48,590 bases of DNA from JAGQIB01 sp041393395 (GTDB lineage Bacteria > ARS69), in NCBI GenBank assembly GCA_041393395.1, contig JAWKKG010000009.1, forward strand, positions 1 through 48,590. Direction: 5' to 3'. Within the stretch, counting starts at the first letter, position 1. Each line of letters begins with the position of its first letter. The notes under the pieces are model-generated. The model had not been told where the DNA came from. It did not search any database and worked only from the letters and a program-made list of their open reading frames with translations. Positions 1 through 6,718 of this stretch are shown piece by piece. Both the position numbers and the translations under genes were made by a program.

Positions 1-180
1 GTACAATCGCAGGCGTCGTCACAGCCATCTCGGCGACGTCAGTCCCGAGGCTTTCGAGGAAGCCTCAAAGCTGGCTCTTGAGGTGTCTACGTGATCGGGG
101 GACTTCCAGGCCGTTGGTGGCTGGTCACGATCCTTGGTGGAGGCGAACCGAAACGTGCTCCCATTTCTCTGTCCCCTACA
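1..180 (+). mobile_element. Right end of an IS3-type insertion sequence (3' end of transposase gene plus terminal repeat)
   Basis: Bases 2-94 read as the last 30 codons of a transposase ending in TGA. The reading contains YNRRRRHSHLG followed by D-V-S-P-E-A-F, which is the C-terminal signature of IS3-family OrfB integrases (after the last catalytic Glu). The window starts inside the gene, so the catalytic core is not visible. The element probably ends at base 180: the outward end reads 5'-TGTAGGGGACAG on the reverse strand, a TG...CA type terminus. A 7-bp hairpin (47-53 with 60-66) lies inside the transposase end. The IS end directly touches the stop codon (181-183) of the methyltransferase gene. 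Family assignment is from the protein motif; the exact end is inference. Confidence 0.6.
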
Positions 181-1356
181 CTACCCCCACCGCTCCCGCA
201 ACCCCCTCGCCGCCTCCGCCATGCTCGCGACCTTCGCCGCCGCGTGCACGTGATCGTTCACGCAGCGGTTCGCGAAGCACCCGAACCCGCAGTCCGGGTT
301 CAGGAACACACGCTCGGGCGCGAAGTACTGCAGCGCCTCCTCCACGCGCTTCATGATCTCGGCCGGTGGTTCGGGGTCATCGGTGCGCGGGTTCACCACG
401 CCGAGGCCGATCTCGCGGTCGCCGAGGGCCTTGCCCACGATCGCGATCTCGCCCGCGCGCGGGGTGGAGTACTCCAGCACGAACTGGTCGACGTTCATGC
501 GCCGGAACGCCGGCACGAGCGGTTCGTAGTCGCCGGTGAGCAGCACGCTCTCGTCGCGGCTCCAGTTGCCGCGGCACACGTGCAGGCCGGTGCGCGGGAA
601 CCGCACGCCGGGGCCGATCTTCTTGCGCGCGCCGTCCAGGATCCGGTTCAGGAGATCCGCGGCGTACTCGAGCTCCGTACCCGCGTCCCGGCGGGTCGCC
701 AGCGTGGCTCACATGAAGGTGCGACGATCGCACTCCTCCGACATCACGATCTCGGTGAGGACCGGCTCGTCGAACTGGACGAAGTCGCAGCCGATCTCCG
801 CGAGCTCCGCGAGCTCGTCCGCGAGGATGCTCACGATGTCCTCGCCCATCTCGGTCTTGTCCGAGTAGCCGGCCCTGGACAGCGCGCCGACCCACATGGA
901 GCGGGTGAGGAGGTAGGGGCCGGGCAGAGTGGCCTTCACGGGCTTGTCCGTGAGCGTGCGCAGGAAGCGGACGTCGTCCGCCGCGAGCGGCTCGCGACGT
1001 GACAGCTTGCCCACGCACGTGGGGTTCTTGATGGAGGACGCCGGCACGTCGAGCGTGGAGAGCATCTCCTCGAATGCGGCCTTGTCCTCCACGGTGTCCA
1101 GCAGGTCCGCGAGCGAGAGCAGCTTCGTGCCGTCCAGCTTCGTCGCCACGAACGAGTAGAAGTTGTCGCGACGCTGCTCGCCGTCCACGATCACGTCCGC
1201 GCCGGCCTCGAGCTGCGCCTGCACGCAACGTTCCACCTCGCGGCTCGCGACCGCGTCGAACTCCTCGCGCGTGATCCGGCCGCGTTGCTGGTTGCGGAGT
1301 GCCGCGAGCAGCTCCCGCGAACGCGGCCAGCTGCCGACCTGGGTGACCTCGAACAT
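181..1356 (-). CDS. MetE-like (core-MetE) zinc methyltransferase with an in-frame UGA; candidate selenoprotein
   Basis: One reading frame of 391 residues, interrupted only by TGA at 709-711 (codon 216). The upstream half starts MFEVTQVGSWPR and contains IVDGEQRRDNF and a QFDEP motif. The downstream half, in the same frame, carries the zinc-ligand set expected of the MetE catalytic domain: H259 and C261 (in HVCRGNW), E295 (in VLEYST) and C356 (in NPDCGFG). At about 390 residues it is half the length of classical MetE, as in folate-independent core-MetE methyltransferases. The UGA falls in RTFM-*-ATLA, where I recall relatives having Cys, so Sec insertion is the leading reading. A nonsense mutation or a sequencing error are the alternatives. 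There is no frameshift and no decay on either side. It is the last gene of a tight five-gene operon with sulfur-carrier proteins. Substrate unknown; transfer of a methyl group to a thiol or selenol is the family-based guess. Confidence 0.75.
679..711 (-). promoter_or_regulatory. SECIS-like hairpin directly after the in-frame UGA
   Basis: In the mRNA, UGA (709-711) is followed by 18 nt and then a hexaloop CGGGAC (685-690) closed by a perfect 6-bp stem, ACCCGC (691-696) with GCGGGU (679-684). Bacterial SECIS elements are short stem-loops whose apical loop starts about 16-37 nt after UGA and has a G among its first two bases; this one meets those criteria. Short GC stems are common in DNA of this composition, so the hairpin alone is weak evidence. 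It matters because of its position. Confidence 0.45.
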
Positions 1357-1380
1357 GGTCCGTCCTCCTGGGTCGCGAAC

Positions 1381-2160
1381 CTAGACGATCGCGAGGTGAT
1401 GCGTGAGCTCCGTGGCCCGGGCGAGCGTCACCGCGACCGGCGATCGCTCGACGGTCCGCGCCCACGCGGCCCGGACGGCCGCCTCGTCGTCCATGGTAGA
1501 CGCGAAGCAGCGGACGTCCACCCGGGACAATCCCGGATCCCCCTCGCCGAGCCCGAGGTGGGCCAGCGGATTGCCGAGCTGGCCCCGGACCGTGAGCTCG
1601 ATGTCGTCCACGTCGAGGCCGGCGCGGGCGACCTCCGTGGCGAAGCCGGTGGCGAGCGCCGTGCCGAGCGAGCCGAGCAGGAGCTCCACCGAGGAGGGAT
1701 GCCTGTCCTTCTCCTCGAAGCTCGCCGGCTGCCCGGCCTGGAACGAGAAGTTGCGGCAGTACGCCGTGCTCTCCAGGTGCCCGGTGGACCGGATGCGCAG
1801 CCGCCATTCGTAGCCCTTGGCCTTCTCGCGATCCTCCTCGAGCGCGCGGCGGTCCTCCTCCGGCGCGACGCCGGCGCCCCGCCGCACGAAGTACCGGGCC
1901 GTGCCGGCGGGGGCGGGAATCCCGTCCCCCGACCGCACGACGGAAGCTCCGAGATACTCGTGACCGACCATGCGACACCACGGCGGCAGGTCCGCGGCCA
2001 CGGTGGGCTCGCGCGAGCGCATCTCCAGCACGCCGCCTTCCGGCACCTGGAGCATGTTGTCGCGGATGAGCAGCACCAGGCCGGAGCCGCAGTCCAGATC
2101 ACCGCCGTCGAACACGCGGTCGACCGGCGGCAGGTCCTCGAGGTTCTCGGAATCGCTCAT
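1381..2160 (-). CDS. Fusion of a TusA-like sulfur-carrier domain to an OsmC-like domain
   Basis: 259 residues. Residues about 15-75 look like TusA/SirA: a GGDLDCGSG stretch stands where TusA has its CPxP active site, and PPWCRMVGHEYL matches the second half of the fold. The Cys is kept but the CPxP prolines are lost. Residues about 110-259 are OsmC-like, with HPSSVELLLGSLG aligning to the central OsmC helix. That helix normally carries a redox Cys (as in LAGC), which is replaced here (GTALATG). Another Cys (YCRNFSF) lies earlier. OsmC proteins reduce peroxides or act on persulfides, and TusA relays persulfide sulfur, so the fusion suggests a carrier-coupled thiol reaction in the cytoplasm. 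It sits 4 bp after the DsrE gene and 24 bp before the methyltransferase. OsmC-like proteins include known selenoproteins, but no UGA is used here. Confidence 0.8.
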   Translation of the reverse strand: MSDSENLEDLPPVDRVFDGGDLDCGSGLVLLIRDNMLQVPEGGVLEMRSREPTVAADLPPWCRMVGHEYLGASVVRSGDGIPAPAGTARYFVRRGAGVAPEEDRRALEEDREKAKGYEWRLRIRSTGHLESTAYCRNFSFQAGQPASFEEKDRHPSSVELLLGSLGTALATGFATEVARAGLDVDDIELTVRGQLGNPLAHLGLGEGDPGLSRVDVRCFASTMDDEAAVRAAWARTVERSPVAVTLARATELTHHLAIV

Positions 2161-2164
2161 GACG

Positions 2165-2530
2165 TCAGTACGAGATGCAGGGGGTGCCGTCGGACAGGAA
2201 GTCCACGAGCGCCGCGCCGCCGGCCGGCGTCGCGCCCGCGATCAGGTCGCCCTCGGCGAGGCCGCGCTTCTTGAGGCACGGCGCACACGCGAGGATCTTG
2301 CCGCCGCCCGCCACGTACTTGTCCACGAGGTCCTTCAGCGGCGCGAACGGCTCGCCGGCGGAGATGCTCCCGTACTTCGCGCCCACCGCGGCCCACACAC
2401 CGTCCGCGGACAGGAACACCATCGTGTCCTTCTCGCTGCCGAGGGCGGCGTTCGCGACCACGAAGCCCACGGTCGCCTTGTCGGCATCCGACACGCACTG
2501 GGTGATCGACACACAGAACTTCCGGCTCAT
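2165..2530 (-). CDS. DsrE/DsrF-like sulfur-relay protein
   Basis: 121 residues from ATG at 2528-2530. The fold pattern fits the DsrE/F family: an N-terminal strand KFCVSITQ, then GFVVANAALG, DTMVFLSADGV, and a cysteine-bearing loop ILACAPCLKKRGL with C82 and C85 as a CxxC pair. DsrE-type proteins pass persulfide sulfur between carriers such as TusA, and small DsrE-like proteins are one of the described bacterial selenoprotein families. This copy uses Cys. It lies 1 bp after the upstream TusA-like gene and 4 bp before the TusA-OsmC fusion, so the three are almost certainly co-translated. Partner TusA proteins flank it on both sides. Confidence 0.85.
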   Translation of the reverse strand: MSRKFCVSITQCVSDADKATVGFVVANAALGSEKDTMVFLSADGVWAAVGAKYGSISAGEPFAPLKDLVDKYVAGGGKILACAPCLKKRGLAEGDLIAGATPAGGAALVDFLSDGTPCISY

Positions 2531-2531
2531 C

Positions 2532-2822
2532 TCACGATTCCTCTCTGCGGTCCGGTCGGACCGCCACCAGGTAGTAGGGGTGCTGCGAGTGCAGCAGGAC
2601 GTGGCCGGTGATCCGGCACCAGGCCGGGATCTCGACCGGGGCTCCGGCATCCCGCGCCGAGATCGCGACCCGGGTGCCGGCCGCCAGCGGACGGAAGTGG
2701 AGGCGCAGGTCGAGGATCATCTCGCCGCAGCCGATGTCGCCGCCGTCGAAACGGGAGTCGAAGGACCAGTCCGTGGGCCACGCGGCCCACGGACCCTCGC
2801 CGCTCGACGGGGCGCCGGTCAC
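2532..2822 (-). CDS. Stand-alone TusA/SirA-like sulfur-carrier protein
   Basis: About 96 residues if started at GTG 2820-2822, which sits 2 bp after the stop of the upstream outer-membrane gene and so favours translational coupling; a distinct ribosome site is not evident. FDGGDIGCGEMI and then IPAWCRITGHVLL match both halves of the TusA fold and are clearly paralogous to the N-terminal domain of the neighbouring fusion protein (DGGDLDCGSG and LPPWCRMVGHEYL). As in that domain, the canonical CPxP motif is reduced to a single conserved Cys followed by Gly. The role inferred from family and context is carrying sulfur (or selenium) as a persulfide or perselenide for DsrE and OsmC partners. Confidence 0.75.
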   Translation of the reverse strand: MTGAPSSGEGPWAAWPTDWSFDSRFDGGDIGCGEMILDLRLHFRPLAAGTRVAISARDAGAPVEIPAWCRITGHVLLHSQHPYYLVAVRPDRREES

Positions 2823-2824
2823 GA

Positions 2825-3850
2825 CTAGATGCCGACCGAGTCGAACGCCACGCCGAACTGGAACGTCCATTCCTGCACGTTGCCGCCGTTGCGCTGCACG
2901 TTGCGGTACAGGGTGAGCGGCACCGCGGCCGAGAACGTCAGCCGCTGGATCGGCGTGTAGGAGAGACCCGGACCCGCGGCCAGGATCATGCCCGCGCGAC
3001 GGAAGCCCACCGTGTCGCCGAACAGGTCGTCCCACGGAATCCACGCCAGGTCGAACAGCGCGCGCACGGAAAGGTCCTCCATGGCGCCGCCGTTCGTGCC
3101 GAGCGGCGTGGCGAGACTCACGCGGGCCGTGAGCGCATCCGAGTCGGAGTTCATGGGCTCGCCGTTGCCGGTGAGCTCGTAGCGGAAGTTCGGAACGGTC
3201 GTGGCCGACGGCGTGAAGATGTATCGCGTCTGGAACGACAGTCCGTACCGGCCGCCGAAGAACTGGGAGCCTCCGAGCTCCAGGATTCCCGCCGCGTTGC
3301 CGGTGCCGTCCTGCGCCGCGAGGTCCTGCGTGACGATCATGTCATTCTGCGCGCGGAACGTGCGATCGGACTTTCCGGTCGGCAGGCGCACGCCCACCGA
3401 TCCCCAGAAGCTGAGCCCCACCGGCTCGTTGCGGAACCAGTAGCGGGCGAGTGCGCGCACGTCGCCGAGACCGCTCGCCTCCATGGTGCCGGACACGCCG
3501 CCGAACTCGCGCGCCTGCTCCGTGTGCACGATCGGGATCTCGACCGCGAGCGACAGATTGTGCTCGAGGTCGTACTCGAGGCTCAGCGTGTTGTCGAGGC
3601 CGAGCGTGGACGGCGCCACCGTCTCCTCGGTCTGGCCGGGCCCGTCCTGGCGCTCGGTGCCGACGAAGTAGTGGTTCGTGTCCGAGTACATGAGCGACCA
3701 GCCGATGCGCAGCGCGCCCGGATTGTGGGCGAGGAACTGATCGCCGGTGGGCAGCGAGACCGGAACGCAGCCGCAGCCGCCGGCGAGGGAGGACGCGGGG
3801 AGACCGCCGACGAGGGCGGCCGCGAGCAGCAAGCCGAAGATCTTCTTCAT
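2825..3850 (-). CDS. Outer-membrane beta-barrel-like protein, first gene of the sulfur/methyltransfer operon
   Basis: 341 residues starting MKKIFGLLLAAALVGG, a clear Sec signal peptide cleaved near SSLAG. The mature protein begins GGCGCVPVSLP, a cysteine-rich tip. The rest alternates polar and hydrophobic residues with Gly and aromatic residues, as in barrel strands (WSLMYSDTNHYFVGTE, YGLSFQTRYIF, LTFSAAVPLTLYRNV), and ends in a strand (WTFQFGVAF) typical of barrel C-termini. I do not recognise the family; it resembles the generic transporter-barrel group. The ATG at 3848-3850 has AAGGGA 8-9 bases upstream, inside a possible RNA stem. It is 2 bp before the TusA gene, so the barrel is co-expressed with cytoplasmic sulfur carriers. 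A role in uptake or export of a sulfur or selenium compound is inference. Confidence 0.6.
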   Translation of the reverse strand: MKKIFGLLLAAALVGGLPASSLAGGCGCVPVSLPTGDQFLAHNPGALRIGWSLMYSDTNHYFVGTERQDGPGQTEETVAPSTLGLDNTLSLEYDLEHNLSLAVEIPIVHTEQAREFGGVSGTMEASGLGDVRALARYWFRNEPVGLSFWGSVGVRLPTGKSDRTFRAQNDMIVTQDLAAQDGTGNAAGILELGGSQFFGGRYGLSFQTRYIFTPSATTVPNFRYELTGNGEPMNSDSDALTARVSLATPLGTNGGAMEDLSVRALFDLAWIPWDDLFGDTVGFRRAGMILAAGPGLSYTPIQRLTFSAAVPLTLYRNVQRNGGNVQEWTFQFGVAFDSVGI

Positions 3851-3944
3851 GTTCGTGTCCCTTTTCTTCTTCCCGGTGGAAGAACGAGGCAAAGACCTGA
3901 CGAATCAATCGAACCGATTGGATTGATGCGGCAGGGACACGAAC
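3851..3944 (-). promoter_or_regulatory. Structured 5' leader that can hide the ribosome binding site of the operon's first gene
   Basis: Read as minus-strand RNA, the 94 bases before the ATG fold into a three-way junction. P1 is a perfect 12-bp pairing of GTTCGTGTCCCT (3933-3944) with AGGGACACGAAC (3851-3862); its 3' arm touches the ATG and contains the Shine-Dalgarno bases. P2 is ATCAATC with GATTGAT (3904-3927), or alternatively CAATCG with CGATTG around a triloop. P3 is a 7-bp hairpin TTCTTCC with GGAAGAA around a tetraloop (3867-3884). The P2 sequence is also an AT-rich palindrome and could be a protein operator. I do not recognise a known riboswitch core. Confidence 0.5.
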
Positions 3945-4293
3945 GCCGGGGCCGACCTAGGCCGGATGGAGCACGCAGACACGCTGCCGCGAGTGGCGTA
4001 CTCAGGTGAAGGGGAGGCGGCCGCCGGTGGGGTTGCGGAGGAGCCGTTTCATGTCGTGTCGGCTCCTCGAGGCGAGGCCTCGGCCGGGGCAAACTCGTGC
4101 GGGCGCCCGGGGGACACGGGGCGATCTCGCGCCCGGGACGCACGACGGGGAGGAGTCTAGCGCCCGGGGACGGCCGGCGCAACTCGGGGGCCCGCGATCG
4201 GCGGCGTTTGACGACTTCTTGACGAGGGACTCGTCCTTGACGGGCGCGGGCCGGCTCGGGGACTCTGTGCGGATCCGAAGGGAAGGAGACGGG
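3945..4293. promoter_or_regulatory. Divergent intergenic region with a TTGAC repeat cluster
   Basis: 349 bases between the operon leader and the peroxidase start. No gene is supported; the plus-strand open frame from 4006 is a frame extension without a ribosome site. Nearest the peroxidase are three TTGAC boxes at 4206, 4217 and 4235. The first two are 11 bp apart, and a perfect 6-bp hairpin GACGAG-GGA-CTCGTC (4219-4233) lies between the second and third. The third box is a plausible -35 element but I cannot place a convincing -10. The rest shows nothing I can interpret. Confidence 0.35.
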
Positions 4294-5583
4294 ATGCGGA
4301 TCTCGCGCTGTCGTACGGAACTGCTCGCGCCCGGAATCGGACTCGTCTTCGCCCTGGCCCTTGCCGGCTGCGGCGACGATTCGAGCCCGCTGCCGCCCAC
4401 GCCGGACGATCCCCGCACCCGCCTCGGCCTGGAGACGCTGCCGGAGATCCCGTATCCGCCGGACAACCCGCGTCGCGAGGAGCGCATCGCGCTCGGCAAG
4501 CTGCTGTTCTTCGACCCGATCCTCGGAGGAGAGCAGGATGTCGCGTGCGGCACGTGCCATCACCCGGACTTCGCGTTCGCGGATCGCCGGCAGTTCGGAG
4601 CGGGAACGAGCGGCGTGGGCCTCGGGCCCGCGCGCTCCGTGTCACGGTCGTCGATCTCGGACGAGCCGATCGCGCTCGAGCCGCGCAACACGCCCACCGT
4701 GTTCAACACCGCGTTCAACGGAGACGAGACCGGCTACGTCACCGCGACCGGCTTCCAGTTCTGGGACGGACGCGTGCGCGGCCTCGAGGTGCAGGCCACG
4801 AAGCCGATCACGTCGCGCGTGGAGATGCGCGGCGACGCCTACCCGGGCACGGACGCGGAAGCGTCGGCGGTGGCGCTCGACAGCGTGCTCGTGCGGCTGC
4901 GCGCGATTCCCGAGTACGTGGCGTTGTTCACGCAATCGTTTCCCGAGGAAGCGCAGCGCGGCCTCAGCCCGATCGATTCCTCCACCTACGCGCGCGCGAT
5001 CGCGGCGTACGAGCGCGAGCTCGTCACGCGCGACTCGGCGTACGATCGCTACGTGAACGGCGACGACGATGCGCTGACCGCCGAGCAGCTCGAGGGACTG
5101 GAGCTGTTCTTCGGCAAGGCGAAGTGTGCGGTGTGCCACTCGGGCCCGATGTTCTCGGACTTCCGCTTCATCGTGCAGGGCGTGCCGCAGGAGGGCACCG
5201 GCAAGGTCGTGCTCCCCGGCGACGACGCCGGCCGCGAGGAGCACACGCTCGACCCGCTCGACCGCTACGCGTTCCGCACCCCCACGCTCCGCAACGTGGA
5301 GCTCACCGCGCCGTACATGCACGACGGCGTGTTCGAGACGCTCGAGCAGGTCGTCCGCTTCTACGATTCCGGCGGTGCGCCGCGGCACCCGCTCGTGACC
5401 GACGACATGCTCGAGCCGGTCCTGCGCGATCCGCTCGATCTCACGGACGACGAGGTCGACGCGCTCGTCGCGTTCCTGCGGTCGCTCACGGATCCCGGCA
5501 CGGCGCTCGATCCGTTCCTGCTGAGCGTGCCGGTGCGCGTGCCGAGCGGGCTGCCGCCGGTGTTCGGACTCGGAGCCCCGTAG
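4294..5583 (+). CDS. Di-haem cytochrome c peroxidase family lipoprotein (MauG/CcpA type)
   Basis: 429 residues from ATG 4294, with GGAAGGAGA just upstream. A lipobox LALAGC near residue 28 predicts a membrane-anchored periplasmic lipoprotein. Two haem-c sites are visible: CGTCH at residues 85-89 and CAVCH at 278-282. Other family landmarks are EERIALGKLLFFDP near the first haem, QFWDGR, and the C-terminal TPTLRNVELTAPYMHDG with the distal Met/His region. Such proteins reduce H2O2 with electrons from small cytochromes, or oxidise other substrates like MauG. It is followed after 13 bp by the MraZ/Mrr fusion gene. A second family member lies at 46712-48262 but carries a sorting domain rather than a lipobox. 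Confidence 0.92.
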   Translation: MRISRCRTELLAPGIGLVFALALAGCGDDSSPLPPTPDDPRTRLGLETLPEIPYPPDNPRREERIALGKLLFFDPILGGEQDVACGTCHHPDFAFADRRQFGAGTSGVGLGPARSVSRSSISDEPIALEPRNTPTVFNTAFNGDETGYVTATGFQFWDGRVRGLEVQATKPITSRVEMRGDAYPGTDAEASAVALDSVLVRLRAIPEYVALFTQSFPEEAQRGLSPIDSSTYARAIAAYERELVTRDSAYDRYVNGDDDALTAEQLEGLELFFGKAKCAVCHSGPMFSDFRFIVQGVPQEGTGKVVLPGDDAGREEHTLDPLDRYAFRTPTLRNVELTAPYMHDGVFETLEQVVRFYDSGGAPRHPLVTDDMLEPVLRDPLDLTDDEVDALVAFLRSLTDPGTALDPFLLSVPVRVPSGLPPVFGLGAP

Positions 5584-5596
5584 ACGGGAGCCGCCC

Positions 5597-6592
5597 GTGG
5601 ACCGAGAACGCCTGCGCGCCGTGTACCTCGGAACCCACGTGCACGAGCCCGACGCGCGCGGCCGCCTCGTGATGCCGGCCACGTTTCGCCAGGGGCTCCG
5701 CGATCGCGCGCCGGTGCCCGCGGAAGACGTCGGGTTCGTACTCGCTCCGCATCCGGACGGCAGCATCGTGTGCCTCGAGCCGTGGGCGGAGGAGGTGGAC
5801 CCGCTCCAGAAGGTGCGGGAGATCCGCTGGGACGGTCAGCTCCGGCGGATCGTCCGGAGCTACCGTGTTCATCCCTCCACCGCGCTTTACCGGGCCCGCA
5901 ACTTCTCGCGGGCCGTGATGGATGCGCGCGATCTGCTCGCCACGGAGCTCGCCGCCCACGAGCACAGCATCGCCCGCCTCTCCGGTCGCGAGTTCGAGCG
6001 TCTCGTTCGCGAAACGCTCGAGGCGTTCTCGCTGCGGGTCGAGTCCAACGTGAGGATCCAGGACGCCGAGATCGACCTCCTCCTGTGCCGCGACGAAGCG
6101 GACGGAGGCGCGCCGACCGTGATCGAGTGCAAGCAGTACCGCGGTTCGCGCCGCAAGGTCGGGATCGCGCAGGTCCTGCGGGCGATGGGGCTCGCCGAGC
6201 TCATCCGGGACCGGCTCGTCCCCGAGTGCAACGTGATCCTCACCACCACCGGATTCACGGGGCCCGCCCGTCGGGCCGCGGAGTCCCACGGCGTCGACCT
6301 CGTCGCGTACGAGGCGCTGGCGGAGTGGCTGGACGCGCACGGGCTGATCGAGGGGCAGTACACGCACCCGCTGCTGAAACCCGTCCTCCTGGATCGGTCC
6401 GGCCGGGTCTCGATTCCGGGGATCCTCTGGGAGTACCTCGGCCTCGCGGAGCGAGGCTCCGTGAACGTGGTCGGCGTGCGGGACCGCCTCGAGCTGTGGA
6501 GCGCCGCCCGCTTCGAAGCGCGCCTGTCCGAGTCCGCCGCCCGCGAGGCGTACGACAGCATGCTCTCCCGGGTGCTCGGCCCCGAGGATTAG
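5597..6592 (+). CDS. Split MraZ-like DNA-binding protein with an inserted Mrr-type nuclease domain
   Basis: 331 residues from GTG 5597 (GGGAG 7 bases upstream). Residues 9-70 look like the first MraZ/SpoVT-AbrB half: YLGTHVHEPDARGRLVMPA is close to the MraZ start pattern of a GTH..D..GR..(I/M)PA type. Residues about 127-245 form a PD-(D/E)xK Mrr-like domain: LSGREFERLVRETLEAF, then AEID160LLL and VIE177CK179QYRG, then NVILTTTGFT. Residues 258-331 are the second MraZ half: LLDRSGRVSIPG, LGL, and VVGVRDRLELW. Normal MraZ is about 145 residues with the halves adjacent, and controls the division cluster; here a nuclease-like module separates them and no division genes follow. DNA recognition by the AbrB-like halves with cleavage or binding by the Mrr core is inference. 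The catalytic D, E and K are present. Confidence 0.75.
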   Translation: MDRERLRAVYLGTHVHEPDARGRLVMPATFRQGLRDRAPVPAEDVGFVLAPHPDGSIVCLEPWAEEVDPLQKVREIRWDGQLRRIVRSYRVHPSTALYRARNFSRAVMDARDLLATELAAHEHSIARLSGREFERLVRETLEAFSLRVESNVRIQDAEIDLLLCRDEADGGAPTVIECKQYRGSRRKVGIAQVLRAMGLAELIRDRLVPECNVILTTTGFTGPARRAAESHGVDLVAYEALAEWLDAHGLIEGQYTHPLLKPVLLDRSGRVSIPGILWEYLGLAERGSVNVVGVRDRLELWSAARFEARLSESAAREAYDSMLSRVLGPED

Positions 6593-6718
6593 GCGTCGAG
6601 ACCTCGGGCCGGCCGGCCGGATTCACGGCTCATCCGGCCGGTTGAGTCGACAGAACGCGGCCTCCCGGCGCACAGTGACGACTCGCGCGGGCGACTCCCG
6701 TTTCCGGAGGGATGGTCT

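Noticed and set aside
181..1356. Reading the methyltransferase simply as a pseudogene
   Set aside because: Only one stop, of the UGA type, at a position I recall as Cys in relatives. All zinc ligands downstream are intact and no other lesions are present. Not excluded, but less likely than recoding or a base error.
377..1981. Alternative minus-strand frame spanning the methyltransferase and OsmC genes
   Set aside because: It would bypass the UGA, but it is an Arg/Gly/Pro-rich out-of-frame translation with no similarity to either family. The two homologous halves are in the same frame on both sides of the UGA, so no frameshift explanation is needed.
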